Below, in pieces: positions 24,100-34,288 of a stretch of DNA of 64,000 bases. This stretch comes from Symbiodinium microadriaticum (taxonomy: Eukaryota; Sar; Dinophyceae; Suessiales; Symbiodiniaceae). The position numbers and the translations under genes were made by a program. The notes beneath the pieces were generated by a model. It saw nothing but the letters and a program-made list of their open reading frames with translations. It did no database searches and was not told the DNA's origin. The stretch spans positions 103,138 through 167,137 of the forward strand of contig LSRX01001158.1 in assembly GCA_001939145.1 (NCBI GenBank), given 5' to 3'. Every line of letters begins with the position of its first letter. The first letter of the stretch is position 1.

Positions 24100-24520
24100 G
24101 CTGCGGTGAAAAAACTGTCCCTCCGATCCGGGGGCACGCTTTGCAACGAGATCGTGCAACATGATCCTGTGCAGGCGGTCCAAACACGAAGCAAAGTTTG
24201 GGCAGCCGGCGAATTGCCACATTCTCTCCCGGACACAGGCCACCACAAGTGACGATGGCAGCACAGGTTGTAGCATCCTGTCGGCCCAGATATACCCGGA
24301 TCCAGCACAAGCCCGGCAACTGCACAAAGGCTGCTGCACAAAAGCCGCAAAAGGACCGGGGCGGCTGGCTGACTAGCGGACTAGCGAGCGGGGGTCACGG
24401 AGACACCGGTTCGACTCAAGAACTGCTAACACGGGGGCCTGCGGGTCGAAATGAAGCTTCTCCCGAGGCCCGGCCCTCATCCTCAGAGAACGCAAGAGAA
24501 TGCCACCGCTCGCGGTGCTT
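24100..24520 (-). CDS. PFK: PFK-4, 5' exons
   Basis: Two segments typical of the N-terminal lobe of plant-type PFK: RAGPREKLHFDPQAPVLAV (about 24.48-24.42 kb) and AAIVTCGGLCPGENVAIRRL (24.27-24.20). The second has CPGEN where the other copies have CPGLN. The next family motif (YGVK) appears only at 21.98 kb. The upstream start exon was not found. Confidence 0.72.
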
Positions 24521-26008
24521 GCCGAACCAACCCACTGTAGCTGAGCTTGTGACAGTTGGTAGTAGGGTCGTCCGACGCCTGCCACAGCTTGCTAGGCCAA
24601 AGGTCTTCTGGCCAAAATCTAGGCAGCTAAACGCAGCGATGGAAGGGCAGTGCATATTACAGCATGAGCTTCAAGCAAGAATCACGAAATGTCTCCGCTA
24701 TTTCGGGATTGTCTTCCATGGCGATGCATCCGTCATCTTGTGCGGCAGCTACTCTCGAGTAGCGTGGTCGAAAACTTGATGCAGTCTATGGCCTGAGTCC
24801 ACCCTGGTCGCGCTTGAGATCGCTTCTACCTGGGTGTCTTGCACAGAACTGAGTACAAAACATTTACAGCACCTACAGGGTGCCCACTCCAACAGCTTTA
24901 CAGTCCTGTCGTCGCCGGGGCGCGTTCTTTCGTTAGCTGTCGTTTCTGGGGTTGCGGTCTTTTTGTTGCTGTCGTGCCGCTGGGCCCGTGCAAAGGCAGC
25001 GACAAAGCGACCACAGCCAAAAAAATCGGGTTTCTGTGCGTGTTTTATTCCCTATTATCTTGAGAGAAAAATTTGGGAAGGGGTGAAGGGAATGTACGTA
25101 CCTGCTTGCGTCAAGTTACGGGCTTCGATGATTGCACCCAACCCCCCAAACAAGCACCCCTTAGCTCTCCTCAACAACTCAGACAGTACGACTCTACATT
25201 AGACACAACGACTTTTCTAGCCCGTCGGAAGATCGAGACAAATGACATAAAAGTCGTCCTCGCTCCCCGTCTGCAATGTGGCTCAATATTCCCAAATTGC
25301 AGATGAGCAGTCGGTCCTCACTGCATTGCACATGAAAACACCTCGATGTACGCAGGTTGGTCTGTTACCCCCTCTTGGGCCACGGCCGCCCACCGTGCAG
25401 TCACAGACAATTGCACATGACATACGAGGCATCGTGGACTGACCGCAATGACACAACTTGCCTAAACCGCCTCTTGGACTCTGTTCAAAGCAGCCGACGC
25501 ACAGTACATACATTCAGTCTCTGACCGTCCATGACTCGCTATCCAGGAATCCTGCAGACGGCTTCAGTGGCGAAGCGGCCTGCAAAGACATGCGCTTTTT
25601 TCGTTGTTGAGGTCTTGAGGTTTTCAGTTGCTAGTCCGTCTCACGGTGCGATTTGCAAGGTGCGAGGTGGGCAAAGTTGTGATAAGCCTCTGCAGACGGG
25701 AAGTTGTCACCTAGCAGGCGTGCACATCTCGCCTAACAGAGGCCAAGCGCGGCAGCACATCTTAGATCCAGACTCAGGCGCATGATCTCAAGCTTCCGCA
25801 CCTACATGCAATGCGGGTCATATCGCCGCACACATTGGCAATAAGAATCTGCAAGTTAAAACCCTTTAGCAAGGAACCACCCCTAGCCTGCCTAGACAGC
25901 TCTATGCGATCCCTCTGCGGGCATGGCTTCACACTGGGCCTCGTCGTGGCTCTTCAGTAGGTCACTTCGCAGGAGTGGTCGGGACTCTTTCATCTCCTAA
26001 CAACACGC
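24521..26008. other. Spacer between PFK-3 and PFK-4; no gene recognised
   Basis: No family motif on either strand. Open frames are short and overlapping. The PFK-4 start exon and any 5' UTR should lie within the first few hundred bases above 24.52 kb. Confidence 0.4.
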
Positions 26009-26263
26009 TCAGGTCGTGAGTGCCTGGTCCTTCCTGGCAAAGCGAAGTGATGGTGCTGAGGGAGAGACTCCGAAGCCATCGAAGGTGTTCAGAGTCACCT
26101 CGTTCCAGAACGACGAGCTGTTAGCTGCTTCTAGCAGCGAAGAATGCGAAGCTCTGAGCAGATCTGAGTGGTCTGCGTCCTTGATTTCCAGGTCTGCCAC
26201 TTCTGCAACCTCCTGCGTTTGGGACACCGTGCGTCCACGATCCGTAGATAAGTAAGCGGTCAT
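26009..26263 (-). CDS. Small hypothetical protein, 84 residues
   Basis: Minus-strand frame with ATG at 26263 and stop at 26009. It is acidic and Ser-rich, with TVSQTQEVAEVADLEIKDAD and a tail TFDGFGVSPSAPSLRFARKD. There is no transmembrane segment or recognisable domain. It sits 3' of the last PFK-3 exon on the same strand. It could be a small gene or an exon. Confidence 0.35.
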   Translation of the reverse strand: MTAYLSTDRGRTVSQTQEVAEVADLEIKDADHSDLLRASHSSLLEAANSSSFWNEVTLNTFDGFGVSPSAPSLRFARKDQALTT

Positions 26264-26728
26264 GGAGGCTACAACTGCCCGTGCACCACCCGCCAAGCCA
26301 GCGGGCAGTGGCCAAGTCAGGGCAGATCAGGCTGAGTTGCACACGGCTCCTCCTCCACATTGAGCCCGTTCCATTCTGCAAAGCTGAGCATTTCCGGCCT
26401 GAGCAATTGCATCCTGCTCTCTCCGAATGTGCCAGGCAAAACCCCGTCGTGAGATTCCTGGTCTGTTCGATATTTTGATTGAGCTGGGTCGCAACCCAGT
26501 TGCATGCTTGGGCAAAGACAAGCTCTCTTGCTTGCTTGCTAGGGGTATGGGGACCATGCAGGGCCCCCTGGCCCGAAGGCCTAACCCCCCTCGAAAGTCC
26601 TCGAAGACAAGCTCTCTCGCTGGAACGTTCGAGGTTCCCCGAGCCAAAAGTCACCCACGCTATACGCTGCTTTTTAAGCGCTCTCTCTGTCTGTCTACCT
26701 CTCTCTGTCTGTGTATATGTACATGCAT

Positions 26729-26782
26729 ACACACACACACACACACGCCTACATATGTATGATATATATATATATATATATT
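26729..26782. repeat. (CA)n followed by (TA)n microsatellites
   Basis: CA run at 26729-26746 and TA run at 26762-26782, just 3' of the PFK-3 stop codon. A short GTTTAAGCAT triplication follows to about 26.81 kb. Confidence 0.9.
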
Positions 26783-26808
26783 ATATGTTTAAGCATGTTT
26801 AAGCATGT

Positions 26809-27125
26809 TTAAGCAGAGAAGCCTGCCGCACAAAGCTGCAACACTGTGCCCGCGGCGGCGCCACTGGTGGCTTTTCTGGTCTGGGGGGCCTGAGATGCTG
26901 TGCCTCCAACTAGGCGCTGGACATCAACCGAACTGGGCTCTCTGACGGCGGTGAAGGGAGCAAGGCCCAATCGTCTCCAAGACCAGGCCTCAATCTTACA
27001 TGCGTTTGAGCACTCCAGAACTGCAAAGTCACAGCCACGTGGGCCGAGCGACGCCAGGTTTGGCTGTCCCGTCGTGGCCATCATCCGCTCGAAAATAGAG
27101 CTCTTCAGCTCCACCCGCCTCTGAA
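26809..27125 (-). CDS. PFK: PFK-3, last exon, with extended C-terminus
   Basis: Starts after an AG acceptor near 27.125 kb with RRVELKSSIFERMMATTGQP then NLASLG. This matches the C-terminal exon of PFK-5 ([19 protein letters not shown]) and PFK-1 (ALRTTTQQPNLAP). Those copies stop right there, whereas this frame stays open for about 75 more residues (GPRGCDFAVLECSNACK and on) to a stop at 26811-26809. Either PFK-3 has a novel C-terminal tail or a further intron is present. The exon is cut off from the rest of PFK-3 by a 2.2-kb intron carrying the inverted-repeat element. Confidence 0.65.
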
Positions 27126-27169
27126 GAGTGGAAGATGGGTGAGACTTTGTTTTTACCTTTCAATTTGTT

Positions 27170-28590
27170 GTTGTGCCTTTTTTTTCGGGCCCTGGGGGCG
27201 GGTGGATGGGTAGGGTGCAGGGGGGTGCTGGACTTCAGGCCCAAGTCTTTGAATGTTTGAATAGAAGTGGGCGTCGAAGCAATATACAGGTTGAAACAGC
27301 ACGCCGTAATGACATGACGTAGATTAGATTGGATGAGATATATCATACAGAAAGTGCATTTTCTTTCAAGTATTGATAGTAATTCAATAGGATAAGTACA
27401 TTGAGATTCTACAAACTTTGAACCAATAGTAAACTCCAGTTTTTAAATGCCGCAAAATATTTTACAATGCTGTCCAATGTTCTAAAAAATTAGTTTTGCT
27501 ATATGGTTATATGAGTGCTATATCAAGATAATGCAGAACTTATAGGACTAGTATATTAACAAACAACTCATATTACTTACGCTGGTATAGTTTACTGTTA
27601 GTTTCTGTTCTGTTATGATACAAAATACTAGATTATACCATAAAACCTTATAGCATATTATATAGAACATATTATGTTGCACTCTATTCTGCTTGCAAGC
27701 AATATATTATATTACACTGTTACATTATATTGTAACAGATAATGTATGTATGCATTTTTACAATACGCATATACATATACACTGTAAGATTAACTACATT
27801 ATGTTGTATTGTTACAATATTGAAAACCATGTGAGATGCATACTATGCATGTACCAAACCATGCAATATTTAAAAAAAACTACACACTGTAAGAGAATAT
27901 AACCCAATATAACGTAGTGTTAGCTAATGTAACAAACTGTAATCTACGAAGGCAGGTTAGAACATACGGTGATGCATTTCAATAGATCAGTATAAAACAT
28001 GACAAAATAGAAAACAACATAAAATAAAACGATTTAACCAATAGAACATAACATAAAATTATCGAGCAGAATAGCGTAGCACATCACATGCTATAGCTAT
28101 ATCGTATGCTATAAGGTTTTCTGGTAAAATATATTATTCTGTACCATAGCAGAATAGAAACTAATATTAGCATATACTGATGTAAAATAATACATGTAAG
28201 TAATATGAGTTGTTTGTTAATATACTAGTCCTATAAGTTCTGCATTATCTTGATATAGCACTCATATAACCATATAGCAAAACTAATTTTTTAGAACATT
28301 GGACAGCATTGTAAAATATTTTGCGGCATTTAAAAACTGGAGTTTACTAGTGGTTCAAAGTTTGTAGAATCTCAATGTACTTATCCTATTGAATTACTAT
28401 CAATACTTGAAAGAAAATGCGCTTTCTGTATGATATATCTCATCCAATCTAATCTACGTCATGTCATTACGGCGTGTTGTTTCCACCTGTATATTGCTTC
28501 GAAGCCCACTTGTATTCATACATTCAAAGACTTGGGCCTCCTTCCACACCCCCCGACTCCACCCCAGCCGGAAAAAGGCAAGAACACAAA
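27170..28590. mobile_element. AT-rich foldback element with long inverted repeats
   Basis: Left arm about 27170-27655, right arm about 28107-28590, in inverted orientation. The stretch from the CATTCAAAGACTTGGGCC-type outer part through ATCTAATCTACGTCATGTCA and TATTAACAAACAACTCATAT is almost identical between arms, with divergence growing towards the loop. The loop of about 450 bases and the inner arms are far more AT-rich than the flanks. No open frame resembles a transposase. Structure suggests a non-autonomous foldback or MITE-like element, or a fold-back of AT-rich organellar DNA. It lies in the last intron of PFK-3. Confidence 0.85.
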
Positions 28591-28603
28591 AAATAAAAAT
28601 AAA

Positions 28604-28685
28604 ATAAGTATGTGTGTGTGTATATATATATATATAATAGTAATAATAATCAGTAATAACAATTATAATAATAATCATAACCCTC
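28604..28685. repeat. (GT)n/(TA)n and AAT-rich microsatellite
   Basis: GT then TA dinucleotides followed by TAATAATAA-type triplets, directly abutting the right arm of the foldback element. Confidence 0.85.
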
Positions 28686-29329
28686 CCGTGGAATATTCAC
28701 AGAAAAACGGATCTTCAAAAAAAGGCGTCGCATCCCACTGCCTCAACGGTGCCTTTGTGATGGCATGATTTGGCAGCATGACAAAACCTGAGATAAGGGC
28801 AGCAAGCTCAACACAGTCAACCAGCTTGGTACTGCGATGCATTTACACACTGACACATGGAGAGGAGGGGCACAATCGGTGTCATCTTCTTCTGGGTCTT
28901 CTCTTGGACACATTGCCCCACGACAACTAGAATGGCAAGGCTTGCTCTGGCGATCAGCAACTGCTCCGACCATCAGAGCTCACTTTGGTGACTGGCAAGC
29001 CCGAGATGCAGGTAGCTCACTGCAATTTGCACGAATCATCAATCTCAAAGGAACCGGATGCATTCGCAAAAAGTCTTACTTGTCGGCAAGTTGAGGGATC
29101 AGGAGGGAAGACCCGATCTTCAAGAAAAGCTGAGAGAGAAAGCATGAGGGGTGGACCCATCCAGCCCCGCCTCCATAACATGACTTCCAGATTCTTCGCG
29201 AATGGCGTCGCTTTGGCACAAGGCCATGCTTTCGCTTGCTGGTACAGGTGTAAAAATTTTCCAACCTTTCGCTCGAAAGTTTCTTAGGCCCGTCCAAGGC
29301 AGGCACTACCTTACCTGGCCGTAGCAGCG

Positions 29330-30390
29330 TGCCTCTAACGGCCATGAGCGGCAGCTTCCATGGGTTGTATTGCCGTGAGTGACATCGCCGGGGAGTTCGT
29401 AGCTGCCACAGGAACGCAATCCAACACGGCCGCACCTGAGGGGTGAAGGCAGGAAGGGGTTGGGCAACAATGACGAGGCCAGGTGGCGCTCGTCCACCTT
29501 GCCGACAACAACTCCTGGCCGTGGAGTTGTGGGTTTAGAGAGATAAGGACAAGGAGCAATCATGCAACGCGTATACATAAGCAGCACGCACGACCCTGAG
29601 GCACAACAAGTACCTGTGCGGATAGCGATAGCATTAGCAGCATTTGCACTGCCAGCCCCAGGTTGTGCGTCCTGTGTAGCCTGCCATCGCCACATGCACG
29701 GCATGGGCTCCCAGCACCGAGCAGTAGACCTTGGACAAGCGAGCCGCAAAAAATGAGCGGTGCATCAGACCAAGACCAAAGGATGCAAAGGCAAAACATT
29801 GGTGTGAGCTTTGTGGGACTTTGTTCTTACCGGTTCAACTTGAGATCCCATACTACAAAAGGCAGACAGACATCTGCAGCAAGACTAAGCCTATCGCCTC
29901 GATAAACGAGTAAGAAACGAGACATGCACTCATGACACACTTGTTCCTCCTGTGCACACAGGACGTTCTTACTTAGGACCGCCATCATCGCAAACACCGC
30001 CTTCGGAACAAGAAGCTATTGGAAGCTCACGATAGAAAGTGACAGCTGTCAACCAATGTCACACAGGAAAAGCGTTTACAAATTCACTTGCCAGGCAGGG
30101 TGATTGTCTAAAACCGCTTGAACCACTTCTTCTTCTACTTTGTGAATGAGGGCTGCGCTGCTTGCAAGCCAGAACGGAGCAAGAAGCACTGCTGCAAAGG
30201 GTGCCACGCTATCGTTGGTGTTGGCCGGCACGGCTCGGACGGTGTAGGTCCTTGTTGCTTGCACGACATTTTTGTCTTCGCGCCGCTATGACCGCAAACT
30301 CGGAGTGCCGCTGCCTCCTCTGCCTCCCTTGCCTGCCCAAGCTTTGCAGCCGAGGGTCGGGTCGATATATTTGATGGTGAGGGGCTGCTG
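29330..30390 (-). CDS. PFK: PFK-3, 3' exons (KYIDPT to GKVDER)
   Basis: Exons in order: [13 protein letters not shown] (30.39-30.35 kb), YTVRAVPANTNDSVA (30.25-30.20), VYCSVLGAHAVHVAMAGYTG (29.74-29.68), PGVVVGKVDERHLASSLLPN (29.52-29.46) and possibly NPWKLPLMAVRG (29.37-29.33). They begin exactly where the upstream PFK-3 exons stop ([17 protein letters not shown] at 35.3 kb). The 4.9 kb between holds four intronless genes of another family. The product is the C-terminal lobe of plant-type PFK. Confidence 0.8.
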
Positions 30391-30612
30391 CATCCTGCAA
30401 CACACGACATGCTGGACATGTCCGCAGTCGCCCAGACAAAATCGCGAAACAGACGAGAGCAACTCGCAGCAGGGCATCTTTATCTCTCGCGGAGCTGGTC
30501 GGATGCGCCATGTTGCGCCCCGTCAAAACGGCAACCTTATACCTATCCCTTCCACCCGAGCGGCGTTGTATCATCGGTTCTGCAGGTTGCCAATTCGAGA
30601 GGTCCTGAATCA

Positions 30613-31389
30613 TCAAACCGCTCCCTGACTGGATAGGAATGTCTGCAAAGAGGGGGTGTCATGGCGCAATGGATCCCTCATGCCGCCGCACTGGCCATCG
30701 CAGTACACCCACCAGGCCTCTTTGGCCGCAGGGTTGGACCTCTGCAAGTTCTTAACTTTTTCTACCAGCTCAAGCTTTGCACCATCCGCCTCCTCGAAGC
30801 GGAATCTTTTCGGAGCCGGCTCCATGCCGGGTGGACCTTTGCCCTTGCCATTGTTGGGTGGCGCAATCTCCTCGAGGTTGATCCCCTGCGAGGCTGCAAT
30901 GGAAGAAAGACCATTCGCCGCAAGCTCGCCGATGTAATCGACAAATCCACGGGTGAAGGTCTCTTCATGCTTGGCCGGGTCGTTCTTGCCTGCGCCATAC
31001 AAGGCGCAGTAGATGTTCCAAGCATTCCTCCAATGATAAGATGCTCTTTGCCCTGTTTTTACGAAGTCAGGCAAGCCTCCGCCCATCATCATGCCTGGAG
31101 GCATTCCCCACATGTCTGGTGGCGGCATCATATTATAGGACATGTCCCCCTTCTTGCCCTTGCCCTTGCCCTTGTTCCACCAGTCCTCCTCAGGCCGGAA
31201 AGGCGACGGAGCAATTTCGCCGTTGTTGTACTGCTGCAGAAAGGTGCCCAGGATGCTCTCGTCATGCCGGTTCGGATCGCGGACACCACCGAGCTGCGCT
31301 TCGCAAAAGTCCCACCATGTTTGTCTGAACGTGGGATCGGCCCGCTGCATGTTCTTGATCTGCTGCACCAAGTCCACTTTGCCAGCCAT
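30613..31389 (-). CDS. Three-repeat W-C-DP-H family protein, copy 1 (intronless)
   Basis: Single exon of 258 residues, ATG at 31389 (MAGKVDLVQQIKNMQRADPT). Family not recognised. It has three internal repeats of about 50 residues sharing W-x2-[FY]-C, then G-x2-DP-x-[RK]-H-[DE]. Repeat 1 (about 6-55): WWDFCEAQLGGVRDPNRHD. Repeat 2 (about 115-165): WNIYCALYGAGKNDPAKHE. Repeat 3 (about 207-255): WWVYCDGQCGGMRDPLRHD. A Lys/Gly linker (NKGKGKGKKGD) and a Met/Pro-rich stretch (MMPPPDMWGMPPGMMMGG) lie between repeats 1 and 2. A basic KGKG-type linker separates repeats 2 and 3. No signal or membrane segment. Conserved Cys and His in each repeat could bind metal, but that is only inference. It is closest to copy 4 in the linker. 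It lies in the intron of PFK-3. Confidence 0.85.
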   Translation of the reverse strand: MAGKVDLVQQIKNMQRADPTFRQTWWDFCEAQLGGVRDPNRHDESILGTFLQQYNNGEIAPSPFRPEEDWWNKGKGKGKKGDMSYNMMPPPDMWGMPPGMMMGGGLPDFVKTGQRASYHWRNAWNIYCALYGAGKNDPAKHEETFTRGFVDYIGELAANGLSSIAASQGINLEEIAPPNNGKGKGPPGMEPAPKRFRFEEADGAKLELVEKVKNLQRSNPAAKEAWWVYCDGQCGGMRDPLRHDTPSLQTFLSSQGAV

Positions 31390-31746
31390 GGCGAAACTGC
31401 GGCCCCTCTAGCTCTAGGCAGCCAGTCAGTCTCCCTTTGAAGGTCAGCTGCTGCCACCCTCTCCTACAAGCCAGGAAACGTCAAGAAGGTGCTCAAACTG
31501 CAGGCTACAATCACAACAAATCGGTCCATTTCCCAGCATTGAACACCTACAGCGCATCTTTCAGGGATGCAATCACATCCTGCAAATCGCACAACAACGC
31601 TTGATAGAGACAAGCACTTTGCAGCAGAGCTCCTTTCCGTGCTGCGTTCGTTCGAGTTGCATCAAGTACCCTCATATTCGGCCCGGTGTGGGTATTTGCC
31701 GGGATCAAGATCTGCTGCACCTAGCAGCCTTTGGACACCTCATCCA

Positions 31747-32500
31747 TCACACTGCGCCCTGGCTGGCCAGGAAAGCCTGCAACGAGTCCGTGTCGTGGCG
31801 CATTGGGTCTCGCAGGCCTCCGCACTGAGCATCGCAATAGGCCCACCAAGCTTCCTTCGCTGAGGGGTTGGACCTCTGCAAATTCTTGACCTTCTCCGCA
31901 AATGGGAGCTTGATCTCATCCGGCTCGGTTTTGAACCTCTTGGCAGCAGGTTCGGATCCAGGGGCAGGTCGCTTGGTGCTGGCGGTAATCTCCTCCAAGT
32001 TAATGCCTTGGGAGGAGGCAATGGTCGACAATCCGTTCGTGGCCAACTCTCCCAAGTAGTCCAGGTATCCACGGATGAACTTGTCGTCGTGCCTGGCCGG
32101 GTCGTTCTTGCCCGCGCCATACAGGGCACAGTAGATTGTCCAAGCGGTCCTGTAGTGATACGATGCACGCTGGCCCGTCTTCACCATATCGCTCAAGCCT
32201 CCGCTCATCATCATAGCCCACGGATCTGCGTAGCCGCCACCGTAGCCACCACCGCCACCGCCACCGCCTTTGCCTTTTCCTTTCCCCCACCACGATTCCT
32301 CACCTCGGAAGGGTGAGGGAGCAATGGCACCCGTGTTGTACTGTTCCAAAAATGTGCCAAGCACGTTCTCATCGTGGCGATTTGGATCACGGGCGCCACC
32401 AAGCTGCGATTCACAGAAGTCCCACCAAGTCTGCTTGAACGTGGGGTCGATCCGCTGCATGTTCTTGATCTGCTGAACCAACGCCTCTTTGCCCGCCATG
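31747..32500 (-). CDS. Three-repeat W-C-DP-H family protein, copy 2 (intronless)
   Basis: Single exon of 250 residues. The ATG at 32500 is chosen because MAGKEALVQQIKNMQRIDPT aligns with the other copies; the frame continues upstream without an ATG. It has the same three repeats: WWDFCESQLGGARDPNRHD, WTIYCALYGAGKNDPARHD and WWAYCDAQCGGLRDPMRHD. The first linker is a glycine tract (GGGGGGGGYGGGYADPW) instead of the Met-rich stretch of copies 1 and 4. It is nearly identical to copy 3, implying recent duplication. The stop at 31747 gives a C-terminus SQGAV. Function unknown. Confidence 0.85.
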
Positions 32501-32553
32501 ACTAGGGGTTGTGCTCGCTCTGGCAAGGTGCGTATTCGCCTTCACGGACAGCC

Positions 32554-32563
32554 GAGGCAAAAT
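32554..32563 (-). promoter_or_regulatory. Possible relict of dinoflagellate spliced leader
   Basis: The minus strand reads ATTTTGCCTC, 9 of 10 identical to the spliced-leader core ATTTTGGCTC, about 54 bases upstream of the copy-2 ATG at 32500. Confidence 0.3.
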
Positions 32564-33003
32564 CGCGTCGATCGAGGGACTTCTTATTTTCCTGTGAATG
32601 TGACATCTTCGAGACATAGAAGATAGTCTAGCATGTCGTGTGAGTGACCACTATGCATTCAGGCACTGTGTGCAACAAAGCCCTCTCTGCTTCGGCCAGA
32701 ATGCAAGCACGAACATTCATCAGCCGATCAAAATGCTCCCATCTGCTATTAAGGCTGTTAAGGGTCGACACGTACCCACCCCACCGCACTCACACTGGGA
32801 CAAGATCGATCGCAGACTCTTGAACTCCTCACACTTGCGCGTGCAAGCACAGCACGTCGCAAGCCTTTTTGCAAGCTTTGCTGCCCTGCAGCCTGAATCC
32901 TCCAGGCACAAGTGTCCTGTCGATTGATACGACTCGATTGCACGGCTGGCAGCCGAAATCAAGATCTGTTGGGCACGCAACAGTACTCGCAGCATTGTCA
33001 TGC

Positions 33004-33750
33004 TCATGCGCCCTGGCTGGCCAGGAAAGCCTGCAACGAGTCCGTGTCGTGGCGCATTGGGTCTCGCAGGCCTCCGCACTGAGCATCGCAATAGGCCCAC
33101 CAAGCTTCCTTCGCTGAGGGGTTGGACCTCTGCAAATTCTTGACCTTCTCCGCAAATGGGAGCTTGATCTCCTCCGGCTCGGTTTTGAACCTCTTGGCAG
33201 CAGGTTCGGATCCAGGGGCAGGTCGCTTGGTGCTGGCGGTAATCTCCTCCAAGTTAATGCCTTGGGAGGAGGCAATGGTCGACAATCCGTTCGTGGCCAA
33301 CTCTCCCAAGTAGTCCAGGTATCCACGGATGAACTTTTCGTCGTGCTTGGCCGGGTCGTTCTTGCCCGCACCATACAGGGCACAGTAGATTGTCCAAGCG
33401 GTCCTGTAGTGATACGATGCACGCTGGCCCGTCTTCACCATATCGCTCAAGCCTCCGCTCATCATCATAGCCCACGGATCTGCGTAGCCGCCACCGTAGC
33501 CACCGCCACCGCCACCGCCTTTGCCTTTTCCTTTCCCCCACCACGATTCCTCACCTCGGAAGGGTGAGGGAGCAATGGCACCCGTGTTGTACTGTTCCAA
33601 AAATGTGCCAAGCACGCTCTCATCGTGGCGATTTGGATCACGGACGCCACCAAGCTGCGATTCACAGAAGTCCCACCAAGTCTGCTTGAACGTGGGGTCG
33701 ATCCGCTGCATGTTCTTGATCTGCTGAACCAACGCCTCTTTGCCCGCCAT
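33004..33750 (-). CDS. Three-repeat W-C-DP-H family protein, copy 3 (intronless)
   Basis: Single exon of 248 residues, ATG at 33750, stop TGA at 33006-33004. It differs from copy 2 at only a few residues (GGVRD for GGARD, DPAKHDEKF for DPARHDDKF, one Gly fewer in the tract, last Val lost). Most changes are single bases, so the frame is kept. Spacing, strand and linker type support tandem duplication of copies 2 and 3. No domain recognised. The Lys/Gly tract KGKGKGGGGGGG suggests flexible, possibly nucleic-acid-contacting, linkers (inference). Confidence 0.85.
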   Translation of the reverse strand: MAGKEALVQQIKNMQRIDPTFKQTWWDFCESQLGGVRDPNRHDESVLGTFLEQYNTGAIAPSPFRGEESWWGKGKGKGGGGGGGYGGGYADPWAMMMSGGLSDMVKTGQRASYHYRTAWTIYCALYGAGKNDPAKHDEKFIRGYLDYLGELATNGLSTIASSQGINLEEITASTKRPAPGSEPAAKRFKTEPEEIKLPFAEKVKNLQRSNPSAKEAWWAYCDAQCGGLRDPMRHDTDSLQAFLASQGA

Positions 33751-33768
33751 GGCAATGAAGGTTCTGTT

Positions 33769-33778
33769 GCCAAAACGG
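33769..33778 (-). promoter_or_regulatory. Weak spliced-leader-like match
   Basis: The minus strand reads CCGTTTTGGC, sharing TTTTGGC with the dinoflagellate spliced leader, about 20 bases upstream of the copy-3 ATG. Too short to be diagnostic on its own. Confidence 0.2.
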
Positions 33779-34288
33779 AGCGTGTCAACAGGAAGATCAC
33801 AAGCACACTTAACAGCCTAACACTTGACACTGAGAAATACACGGCCCAGTAGAGTGGGGCTGATGCTCGGTGTTCGAAATGCCGAGGCTCTTTGCTGCCA
33901 GTACTAACTTAAGACTGCAGCGACACGATGCAGCGAGAACATCTGCCCGCATCCCTTGGCCAGTGCATACCCGTGCGTAAGGCAAGCCTGTTCACGAAGG
34001 CACTTTTTTCACTGCTTTCGAGTTTCGGTTTCGGCCTGCAACTACTACTAACTTTGCGTTTGGCGACACCATGTGTCAGAGCAATGCTGTCCACCACGGA
34101 CCCACAAGATCGATTTGGAGTGGAACATGGCCATATGGTCTCAGCTCGGCAACAGCTCGTCCGCTCGTTAACGGCTTCGATGCCGTCGATGCCTTCTATG
34201 AAACATTACAATCATTAGATTTCGAAACCATAGGCCCATCACAGCTTGGCTAGGGGTGCTGCCTAGCAGCACCGTGTACACTTTCAAA

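Noticed and set aside
27693..27902. Open frame of 69 codons in the AT-rich loop
   Set aside because: Composition is explained by AT-rich sequence (Ile, Tyr, His, Met); no similarity to mitochondrial cox or cob proteins could be seen by eye.
30661..31440. Plus-strand frame of 259 codons opposite copy 1 of the three-repeat family
   Set aside because: Antisense shadow of a clear coding frame; its sequence is not kept as a family feature.
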